The notes: a model not told the origin generated them from the letters alone. Numbered from the stretch's first letter, positions 1-5,231 are shown. The stretch is DNA of 5,252 nt from Candidatus Pygmaiobacter gallistercoris (GCA_019113125.1 DXIA01000154.1:1-5252); one strand, 5' to 3'. Program-made: numbers and translations.

Positions 1-693
1 CTCCTGGGTAAAGGGCTCGCCGGAGAAGAACTTCTCCATCAGCGCCTCGTCGGTCTCGGCGACCGCCTCGCTCATCGCCTCGACCAGACCGTCGAGCCGA
101 TGGCCGAAACTCGGCATCGGAACGGTGTGGGGCGCACCGTTGACATAGCTGTACGCCTCCATCTTGATCAGGTTAATGTAGATCCGGCCGCCCGCCTGCT
201 CCACCGGCACTACGACCGGGCAGACCGAGGGGCCGAACTCGCTCTTGAGCTCCTCGAATACCTTGTAGAAATCGGCGTTTTCGACGTCGATCTTGGAGAC
301 ATAAAACATCGCGGGCTTGCCCGCGTCATGCACCAGCCGGTAGGCCTTCTTGCTGCCGACCTCCAGCCCGTCTCGGGCCGAGATGCAGATCACCGCGCCG
401 TCGGCGGCGGGCAGCCCTTCATGGATGCCCAGCTCGAAATCGAACAGGCCGGGCACATCGATCAGGTTCAGTTTGGTGTCGCTGTAAACGGCGCTCGCGA
501 GCGCCAGCGAGAGGGACGCCTTGCGGCGGATCTCCTCGGGTTCAAAATCGCAGACCGTGTTGCCGTCGTCGGTGCGGCCCAGGCGATCGGTGCCCTTGGT
601 GGCATAGACGAGTGCCTCCACCAGACTGGTTTTGCCCGAGCCGCCATGACCGGCTACAAGCAGATTGCGGACATTTTCCTTTGTGAAGCTCAT
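1..693 (-). CDS. EF-G-like translational GTPase, N-terminal part (cut by window edge)
   Basis: The gene runs off the window at position 1 after 231 codons without a stop; full family members are roughly 680-700 residues, so about a third is visible. The visible part is the GTPase domain. The P-loop is AGHGGSGKTS (residues 14-23), which is the EF-G-like (EF-G2) form rather than the AHIDAGKTTT of canonical EF-G. Switch I contains RRKASLS (56-62). G3 is DVPGLFDF (79-86) and G4 is SKID (133-136). PVEQAGGRIYINL (163-175) corresponds to the domain insert that follows in EF-G. Canonical EF-G drives ribosome translocation; the role of the EF-G-like paralogues is poorly defined, so I do not give a symbol. 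The start at 693 is the first ATG and fits the P-loop position; AAGGGGG lies 11 nt upstream. A terminator at 915-960 separates it from the preceding gene, so it should have its own promoter. The G3 His is Leu and the G4 Asn is Ser, both departures from canonical EF-G. Confidence 0.9.
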   Translation of the reverse strand, partial: MSFTKENVRNLLVAGHGGSGKTSLVEALVYATKGTDRLGRTDDGNTVCDFEPEEIRRKASLSLALASAVYSDTKLNLIDVPGLFDFELGIHEGLPAADGAVICISARDGLEVGSKKAYRLVHDAGKPAMFYVSKIDVENADFYKVFEELKSEFGPSVCPVVVPVEQAGGRIYINLIKMEAYSYVNGAPHTVPMPSFGHRLDGLVEAMSEAVAETDEALMEKFFSGEPFTQE

Positions 694-765
694 ACTCTCT
701 GGGACCCCCTTAACAAGATTGGCGGTCGTGCCTAACCGCACGCGCCATCAAGAAACTATAGTAAG

Positions 766-794
766 ATTTTAACACACTTTGTCCGGTTTTGAAA
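766..794 (-). promoter_or_regulatory. Candidate promoter for the EF-G-like gene
   Basis: On the minus strand TGTTAAAAT (774-766) is an extended -10 (TGn plus TAAAAT, 5 of 6 to consensus). The -35 at 17-nt spacing, TTTCAA (794-789), is weak at 3 of 6. The predicted start would be near 759, leaving a leader of about 65 nt. A second -10-like hexamer, TATAGT (760-755), lies just downstream and could be used instead. Some promoter is expected here because of the terminator upstream, but which hexamer is used cannot be settled by eye. Confidence 0.4.
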
Positions 795-914
795 GCAAAA
801 AACTGTAAATACCAACCGACAGAGGGGAGAATTACCCGGCTGTTCTTTGTGCATTTTGTATAGTGTTTTGGGCAAAAAGCTCCAAAATTCCCGAAAAAGC
901 GACCGGTTTTGTGC

Positions 915-960
915 AAAAAAAGAGCGCCGCCCCGCCCCGCTTTCCGGGGAGGGCCAGCGC
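915..960 (-). terminator. Rho-independent terminator after the pseudo-ATPase gene
   Basis: Read on the minus strand, a 16-nt arm GCGCTGGCCCTCCCCG (960-945), loop GAAAG (944-940) and arm CGGGGCGGGGCGGCGC (939-924) form a stem with 13 Watson-Crick pairs, one G-T pair and two mismatches. It is followed by TC and then seven Ts (921-915). It begins 17 nt after the stop codon at 978-980. This is a strong intrinsic terminator that ends the rlmB/membrane-protein unit before the EF-G-like gene. Confidence 0.92.
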
Positions 961-977
961 CCATGGATGTAGTGTTT

Positions 978-3977
978 TCAGTACCGTTTCATCAGCGGCA
1001 CCGCAATGGTGAGGATCAGCCAGGCGCAGTGGTAGAGCACCACCGCCAGCGGCGAGAGCTCCCCCAGACCGGTGGTCAGCGAGAGCAGCAGACCGAGTAG
1101 CACCCCGAGCACCACCGCGGCGGTCTGGACCACCGCGGCCGCCTTTTCGGCGCCGGCGGCGGCACTCGCCGCCCGCAGCCCGCCGATGAAGGAGGCGAAA
1201 CTGCCGATGTGGGTCATAACCCCCTCACTCTCGGGCAGATAGGAGAGGGAGGGATTCAGCGCGGTCAGCTCGGGGCCGGTGAGCACCTTGACACTGTCCG
1301 GGCTGATGCCGTACCGGTCGGCCACCAGCGCGCTGGTGACGTTGAAGTCGGCCGAGCGGACCAGCAGCGAGATCCCGGCCCGGCGCAGCTCGGCGACCGT
1401 CTCGGCCATCTCCTCGTCGACGCCATAGCTGACGAGGAACATCCCGAACAGCTTGCCCGAGACCGCAAGATAGATCGGCAGCTTGTCCTCACCGGTGTAC
1501 CGGCGCTCGTAGTCCATCGAGGGGATCTCGATGTCATGCCGCTGCATCATCTCCCGGTTGCCGACGATGACCCGGTTGTTCTCGATCCAGCCCATGAAAC
1601 CGCAGCCGACCTCGCCGACCAGATTCTCGACCGGGTAGAGCATATCCCGCTTGCCCTCGACCACCCCGAGGAAGATGTCCCGCAGCGTGTCGCAGCCCTC
1701 GACCAGGATGCTGGCTGCATAGAGGATGGCGAGATCGATCCGCTCCTTCTCAAAGGTCTTGATCCCCCGCAGCCGGACGGTGGAGGGCGGGAAGAGGTCC
1801 CGCGCGCCGACCAGTACGACGTTGGTACTGCGGAGGGTTTCGACCGCGCTCGGACCGGGAACCACCGCCCCCACCCGGGCCGCACTGGACTGCATCAGCG
1901 CCGCCGGGATCGCCCCGACCAGCGTCGAGGAGAGGGGGGCCGAGAGCACCACCGCGCCCGCAAAGCAGGAGACGGCGGTGAAGGCGTCCTTGGTCACCAG
2001 ACCGGCAAGGACACCGCAGACCAGCCCGCCGGCGAGACCGGCAAGGCCGAGCAGCCGTGCCAGCCGGTCGCTGCGGTGCTCGGAAAAGCTCTGGCGCAGA
2101 AAACCCCGTACCAGCGCGGTCGGACGGCTGACCAACAGCCGCGGCTCGGTCTCCCCGAGGCCGTCGGTGACCTTCTTGAGCAGCTCGGGATCGGTGATCT
2201 GGTAAGCCGCCGCATGGTCAAAACCGGCGCTCGCCATCTCGAAGTTCTCGGCCACCATCCGGGCGGTGATGCATTTGCCGAAGGTATTCGCCGCGAGGCA
2301 GAGCACCGCGACCCCCGAAAAAAGGGTGTAACCGGACGCCGCAAACCGCGGCGGATCGGTGATCAGCAGGATGCACTGGATCAGCGCTGCGAGCGCCGCA
2401 ACGGTGGGCAGCAGATCCGGGCTCGGGTCGGACCAGAGCGAGGAGAGCCCCGCGGCGATGGTATTGTAGTTGACCAGCATCGCAACCAGCAGCATCAGAC
2501 CGCTTGTCATCAAAAAGGCCAGCGGGTTGCTGCCCGGGTCGAGGAAGGCCGGCCGGGGCAATCCGGTCAGACTCGCGGTCAGCGAGAGGTAGAGGGAGAG
2601 CACTCCGAGGATCGCGGTGGCGACAAACCGCAGCCCGAGGGTCATTTTGAGGCTCTTGAGATCAGCCTGGACGGTCGGCGCGTCGGAGGGGGAGTCGTAG
2701 TCCTCGATCGGCTCCTCTTCCTCTTCTTCCTGTTCCTCTTCCTCGACTTCCTCCTCGTCCTCCGGCAGCTGCTCATCTTCCGGCAGCTCCTTTGCGCCGA
2801 ACCCGAAGATCGAAAACGGGGTGGTCTCCTCCGATTCCGGCGTTCCGCCCGAGGCGGGCTGTTCTTTCTCCGGCACCGATTCTTCCATCGCTCCCGCGGC
2901 CTGCTCCGCCGATCGGGCGGGCAGGTCAAACTGTCTGGTCTGCTCCACCGCGGGGGCGGACGGCTCTCCGACCGGTGTCCCGGCCTCCGGCATCTTTGCC
3001 TCAGGCATACCTGTCTCCGGCGTCTTTGCCTCAGGCATACCTGCCTCAGGCATACCTGTCTCCGGCGTCTTTGCCTCCGGGACAGACTGCGTCAAATCCG
3101 TCCCCCCAGCCGCCGGCTGCTGCGGGGCGGGTGAAATTTCTTCTGCCGCCGGCCGGGCAGAAACAGCGGAAACCTTCTGTGCCGCCGGTTCCACAGGGGC
3201 GGACGGCGCCGGCGCGGTCTTCTCCTCTGCCGGGGCCGGTTCTCTCTTCTCCGCCGGGCGGCCGGTCAACTCCTCCGCTGCCGGGCGCACCAGTTCCACC
3301 GTGCGCCCCTTTTCTCCCGGCATCTCGATTCCAATCCGCTCAGGTTTGTGGATCTCAACCGAGAAATCCTCCTGTCCGGCAAAGATATCCCGCGGCATCT
3401 CCTCCGGCTGCTGCCCCAAAAGTGCCGGTTCCTCCGGCTCCTCCCGCAGCTCCTTTTTCTTTCTGCGGCGGGCAAACCAGCCGCCGCGCTCCTTCTTTTT
3501 GCGCCGCTTTTCCTCCTTCATCCGCCGGTCGATCGCGACCCGATCGACCACCACCGAGTGGGTGAAGAACTCGTAGAACTGGTCGTCAATCAGGTCATCC
3601 GCCTGGCTGTTGCGCCGGTCCAGCCGCTCGCCGCTGAAGATGTCGGGCGAGGGGCGGGCAAACGCGCCGTCCTCCTCCAGCTCAATGCCGGTGATCTTCG
3701 GCTCTGCGGCCGGTTCTGGCTGCGGTGCCGGTGTCTGCTGCTCCTTCGGCTGCGGTTTTTCCTCCGGTTGCCGCTGTGTCTTTGGCTGCCGGCGCTCCGT
3801 CCGGGCAGCCGGCTTTTTCTGTTTCTCAAAACCGAGGCTCTCGAGGATCGACTCGACATCCCCCTCGTCCGGGGCGCTCTCGGCCCCGACACGGTCGGTG
3901 CGGAGCTGCTCGAGGATCTCCTCCACGCTGTCTTTTTTATACTCCAACTGGATCTCCTCCCGCTGTGTTTCTCTCAT
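978..3977 (-). CDS. Degenerate P1B-type ATPase-like membrane protein with long disordered N-terminus
   Basis: The reading frame has 999 codons. Residues 1-440 are low-complexity and charged: a Pro/Glu/Ala/Lys-rich linker, a basic block (151-178), a pentapeptide repeat (299-333) and a Glu tract (406-422). Eight hydrophobic segments follow at about 448-470, 486-510, 523-540, 548-567, 640-660, 664-690, 945-968 and 976-996. This 4+2+2 order is that of P1B heavy-metal ATPases. Residues 671-723 align by eye with the segment-6/P-domain junction of CopA-like pumps: APL (680-682) stands where CPC is expected, then SAARVGAVVPGPSAVETL, then VGARDLF (723-729) in place of DKTGTLT. An N-domain-like block keeps GCGFMG (791-796) and VGNREMM (805-811). 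LPIYLAVSGKLFGMFLVSYG (833-852) and AELRRAGISLLV match the P-domain, but TGD is SAD (875-877) and GDGxND is absent. I infer a catalytically dead relative, with role unknown. The ATG at 3977 overlaps the rlmB stop (ATGA). A TTG at 3947 has a much better ribosome binding site and would give 989 residues. A terminator follows at 915-960. Confidence 0.9.
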   Translation of the reverse strand: MRETQREEIQLEYKKDSVEEILEQLRTDRVGAESAPDEGDVESILESLGFEKQKKPAARTERRQPKTQRQPEEKPQPKEQQTPAPQPEPAAEPKITGIELEEDGAFARPSPDIFSGERLDRRNSQADDLIDDQFYEFFTHSVVVDRVAIDRRMKEEKRRKKKERGGWFARRRKKKELREEPEEPALLGQQPEEMPRDIFAGQEDFSVEIHKPERIGIEMPGEKGRTVELVRPAAEELTGRPAEKREPAPAEEKTAPAPSAPVEPAAQKVSAVSARPAAEEISPAPQQPAAGGTDLTQSVPEAKTPETGMPEAGMPEAKTPETGMPEAKMPEAGTPVGEPSAPAVEQTRQFDLPARSAEQAAGAMEESVPEKEQPASGGTPESEETTPFSIFGFGAKELPEDEQLPEDEEEVEEEEQEEEEEEPIEDYDSPSDAPTVQADLKSLKMTLGLRFVATAILGVLSLYLSLTASLTGLPRPAFLDPGSNPLAFLMTSGLMLLVAMLVNYNTIAAGLSSLWSDPSPDLLPTVAALAALIQCILLITDPPRFAASGYTLFSGVAVLCLAANTFGKCITARMVAENFEMASAGFDHAAAYQITDPELLKKVTDGLGETEPRLLVSRPTALVRGFLRQSFSEHRSDRLARLLGLAGLAGGLVCGVLAGLVTKDAFTAVSCFAGAVVLSAPLSSTLVGAIPAALMQSSAARVGAVVPGPSAVETLRSTNVVLVGARDLFPPSTVRLRGIKTFEKERIDLAILYAASILVEGCDTLRDIFLGVVEGKRDMLYPVENLVGEVGCGFMGWIENNRVIVGNREMMQRHDIEIPSMDYERRYTGEDKLPIYLAVSGKLFGMFLVSYGVDEEMAETVAELRRAGISLLVRSADFNVTSALVADRYGISPDSVKVLTGPELTALNPSLSYLPESEGVMTHIGSFASFIGGLRAASAAAGAEKAAAVVQTAAVVLGVLLGLLLSLTTGLGELSPLAVVLYHCAWLILTIAVPLMKRY
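2712..2762 (-). repeat. Poly-glutamate tract (GAG/GAA run) in the membrane protein gene
   Basis: Codons 406-422 are almost all GAG or GAA, with single Asp, Val and Gln codons, giving a nearly pure purine run on the coding strand. The encoded tract is strongly acidic and lies about 25 residues before the first membrane segment. It is preceded by the small duplication LPEDEQ/LPEDEE. Such tracts are prone to slippage, and GAGGA strings resemble Shine-Dalgarno sequences. No effect on translation is shown by the sequence itself. Confidence 0.75.
2979..3083 (-). repeat. Tandem pentapeptide repeat (15-bp units) in the membrane protein gene
   Basis: Residues 299-333 are seven consecutive pentapeptides: VPEAK, TPETG, MPEAG, MPEAK, TPETG, MPEAK, MPEAG; a degenerate TPVGE follows. 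The DNA repeats as well: the 30-bp block at 2993-3022 recurs at 3023-3067 with one extra 15-bp unit, and a third partial copy begins at 3068. Near-identity at the nucleotide level suggests recent expansion by slippage or unequal recombination, so copy number may vary between strains. The repeat lies in the disordered linker and probably acts as a spacer. Confidence 0.9.
3954..3961 (-). promoter_or_regulatory. Strong ribosome binding site favouring an internal TTG start
   Basis: On the minus strand GGGAGGAG (3961-3954) is followed by a 6-nt spacer and TTG (3947-3945), codon 11 of the long frame. Sequence and spacing are close to ideal. The upstream ATG at 3977 has only GGAG with 1-2 nt of spacing. 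If TTG is used, the protein starts MEYKKDSVEEIL and the gap to the rlmB stop is 26 nt rather than a 4-nt overlap. Sequence alone cannot exclude use of both starts. Confidence 0.6.
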
Positions 3978-4738
3978 TCTCCGGCGAACCCGCCGCGCTG
4001 GCGTCGGACCTCATACATCAGGATGCCGGCCGCCACCGAGACATTCAGGCTGTCCACCCCAGCCCGATGAGGACTCATCGGCAGCCGGACCAGCCCGTCG
4101 CAGAGCCGCCGCACCAGCGGCGAAACTCCCTTGCCCTCGCTGCCCAGCACCAGCGCAATCGGGCCGGTGAGGTTCTGCCGGTCGGCCAGCTCCCCCGCCA
4201 TGTCGGCGGCGTAGACGAAGATGTTCTTCTCCTTGAGCCGGCGAACCGTCTCTCCGATGTTGGCCACACGGGCGATCGGCAGCACCGCGCTGGCCCCCGC
4301 CGAGGTCTTGGACACCACCGGGGTGACCTGTGCGCCACCCCGTTTCGGGATCACCAGTCCGTGGGCGCCGGCCAGCAGCGCGGTGCGGATGATCGCGCCG
4401 AGGTTGTGAGGGTCCTCCACCCCGTCGGCCAGCAGCAGGAATGGGTCCTCCTTCCGCTGCGCCGCGAGGGCAAGGATCTCTTCAAGGCTCGCGTATTCAA
4501 GTTCGCTGGCGAAGGCGGCGACCCCCTGATGGGCCTCGCTGCCGCAGAGTGCGCGCAGCTTTGCTGTATGTATCCGCTTGACCACTGCGCCCGCCTGTCG
4601 GGCCAGGGCGGTGTAGTAGGAGGCGACGGCCGGGGCCATCCCCTCGGCGAGGTAGACGGTGTCCACCCCGGTGCCGCTCTTGAGCAGCTCGGTCACCGCG
4701 TTCTTTCCATAGACGATCTTGTTTTCCTGCTCCTTCAT
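3974..4738 (-). CDS. rlmB: 23S rRNA (guanosine-2'-O-)-methyltransferase RlmB, TrmH/SPOUT family
   Basis: The 254-residue product has the usual family length and layout. An N-terminal substrate-binding domain (about 6-80) starts with IVYGKNAVTELL and includes the GSEAHQGVAA signature (66-75). The C-terminal SPOUT domain follows. Motif 1 is DGVEDPHNLGAIIRTA (105-120), with Asn112, Gly114 and Arg118 as catalytic-type residues; KTSAGA is at 144-149. Motif 2 is LVLGSEGKGVS (196-206). Motif 3 has LPM (219-221) and SLNVSVAAGILMYE (230-243), which form the knot that binds S-adenosylmethionine. The family 2'-O-methylates a guanosine in the peptidyl-transferase region of 23S rRNA (G2251 in E. coli numbering); some relatives act on tRNA or other rRNA sites. 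The start is supported by GGGAGG 6 nt upstream of the ATG and by a promoter at 4773-4801. The gene's TGA overlaps the next frame's ATG. Between LPM and VDSLN there are six residues (SPHRAG) where three are usual. Confidence 0.93.
   Translation of the reverse strand: MKEQENKIVYGKNAVTELLKSGTGVDTVYLAEGMAPAVASYYTALARQAGAVVKRIHTAKLRALCGSEAHQGVAAFASELEYASLEEILALAAQRKEDPFLLLADGVEDPHNLGAIIRTALLAGAHGLVIPKRGGAQVTPVVSKTSAGASAVLPIARVANIGETVRRLKEKNIFVYAADMAGELADRQNLTGPIALVLGSEGKGVSPLVRRLCDGLVRLPMSPHRAGVDSLNVSVAAGILMYEVRRQRGGFAGE
4064..4081. repeat. 18-bp near-perfect palindrome inside rlmB motif 3
   Basis: CCGATGAGGACTCATCGG consists of two perfect 8-bp inverted arms around a 2-nt centre (plus strand). 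It encodes the PMSPHR part of RlmB, the place where the protein has three more residues than usual between LPM and VDSLN. In mRNA it could form only a very tight hairpin that must open some arm pairs to make a loop, so a regulatory role is not implied. Palindromic or templated duplication is one way the extra codons could have arisen. Confidence 0.6.
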
Positions 4739-4772
4739 TCCTGTCCTCCCGCGCCGATCCCATATTTAGGAT

Positions 4773-4801
4773 ATTATAACAAATTCCGCCCGACATTTCC
4801 A
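4773..4801 (-). promoter_or_regulatory. rlmB: SigA-type extended -10 promoter for rlmB
   Basis: On the minus strand TGT followed by TATAAT (4781-4773) is a perfect extended -10 element. The -35 hexamer TGGAAA (4801-4796) matches 4 of 6 at a 17-nt spacing. Transcription should begin near 4766, giving a leader of about 27 nt that contains the GGGAGG site at 4750-4745. No terminator separates the preceding small gene from this promoter, so rlmB probably receives read-through as well. Confidence 0.75.
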
Positions 4802-4818
4802 CCATTCGATCCAAAGTA

Positions 4819-5073
4819 TCACAGGAATACGATCAGGCCCACCACCACCGCGGCAGCGAGGAGTGCCCCGCCGAGAATGAGATACCGCCGCTCGGGCAGC
4901 CGCAGCGGCAGCCGGTGCCAGCAGACCAGATCACTCAGACAGCGCTCGGCCTCCTGCCGCGCCTGCGCGATGTGGACATGCCCATCCTTCTGCCGCAGAA
5001 AGATCTGCACCTTCTCGATATACTCGCTCTCCGGCCGGTTGATCTCGATCACCCGTTTGTTGACGCCCTTCAT
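4819..5073 (-). CDS. Small C-terminally anchored membrane protein of unknown function
   Basis: The product is 84 residues. Residues 1-60 are soluble and charged: RVIEINRPESEYIEKVQIFL (7-26) looks like beta strand then helix, and AQARQEAERCLSDL (36-49) looks like a helix. RLPLRLPERR (54-63) is a basic stretch next to the membrane. Residues 64-84 (YLILGGALLAAAVVVGLIVF then Leu) form one hydrophobic segment that ends at the C-terminus, so the protein should be tail-anchored with the bulk in the cytoplasm (positive-inside rule). There is no signal peptide. I do not recognise the family. The ATG at 5073 is chosen because GGGGGAG lies 6 nt upstream; extending the frame to a TTG at 5211 would cover promoter-like sequence and lacks a binding site. 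The gene stops 80 nt before rlmB without a terminator, so the two may be co-transcribed. Two cysteines (45, 51) are present. Confidence 0.75.
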   Translation of the reverse strand: MKGVNKRVIEINRPESEYIEKVQIFLRQKDGHVHIAQARQEAERCLSDLVCWHRLPLRLPERRYLILGGALLAAAVVVGLIVFL

Positions 5074-5079
5074 CCTTCG

Positions 5080-5086
5080 CTCCCCC
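5080..5086 (-). promoter_or_regulatory. Ribosome binding site fixing the start of the 84-residue protein
   Basis: On the minus strand GGGGGAG (5086-5080) is followed by a 6-nt spacer and ATG at 5073. No comparable site precedes the other in-frame start at 5211, so this decides the shorter 84-codon gene. Confidence 0.7.
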
Positions 5087-5144
5087 TTCCGGCAGCAGTA
5101 TGGGCGAAACCCGGCCCGCTTAGTCAAACAGAGCGCAACCGTGC

Positions 5145-5172
5145 CGTGTATCAACCGTTTTGAATCTGTCAA
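5145..5172 (-). promoter_or_regulatory. Candidate promoter with perfect -35 upstream of the small membrane protein
   Basis: TTGACA (5172-5167, minus strand) is a consensus -35. At 16 nt lies TACACG (5150-5145), a poor -10 (3 of 6) but preceded by TGA, giving the extended TGn element. A start near 5138 would leave a leader of about 65 nt before the ATG at 5073. The weak -10 keeps confidence moderate. Confidence 0.4.
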
Positions 5173-5202
5173 GACTCTCTTTTTTTCGCCCGTTTCAAGC
5201 CG

Positions 5203-5231
5203 ATTATACAAAAAGTTTTGAGAGCTTTTCG
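5203..5231 (-). promoter_or_regulatory. Second candidate promoter: consensus -10 with poor -35
   Basis: TATAAT (5208-5203, minus strand) is a perfect -10, but the hexamer at 17 nt (CGAAAA, 5231-5226) does not resemble a -35. The 12-bp inverted repeat CAAAA-AG-TTTTG (5209-5220) abuts the -10. It may be a chance AT-rich match, or a promoter that depends on an activator or another sigma factor. Between this and the gene start at 5073 I see no other gene on either strand. Confidence 0.3.

Noticed and set aside
100..735. 211-codon plus-strand open frame opposite the EF-G-like gene
   Set aside because: The opposite strand carries the P-loop and switch motifs of a GTPase; this frame has none and no convincing ribosome binding site.
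721..746. Small inverted repeat GCGGT/ACCGC near the EF-G-like leader
   Set aside because: Five-base arms with an 8-nt loop are expected by chance in GC-rich DNA and show no second copy.
801..840. Possible second terminator or riboswitch in the leader region (CTGT...ACAG followed by six T on the minus strand)
   Set aside because: The stem is only four pairs with a long loop, and no conserved riboswitch core could be recognised.
710..964. 84-codon minus-strand frame between the two large genes
   Set aside because: It would read through the terminator hairpin and across the candidate EF-G-like promoter; no ribosome binding site or conserved-looking sequence.
1209..3134. 641-codon open frame on the plus strand opposite the membrane protein gene
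   Set aside because: It is a GC-rich antisense shadow: Arg/Gly/His/Gln-rich with no recognisable domain, and its repeats mirror those of the minus-strand gene, which has clear membrane segments and ATPase-like landmarks.
5074..5211. Extension of the small membrane protein to a TTG at 5211 (130 residues)
   Set aside because: The start overlaps a TATAAT hexamer, the added 46 residues cover promoter-like sequence, and the GGGGGAG at 5080-5086 supports the ATG at 5073.
3725..5221. 498-codon plus-strand open frame spanning rlmB and its flanks
   Set aside because: It covers the complement of rlmB, its promoter and the small gene; composition is Pro/Arg/Gly/Ala-rich and no family signature is visible.
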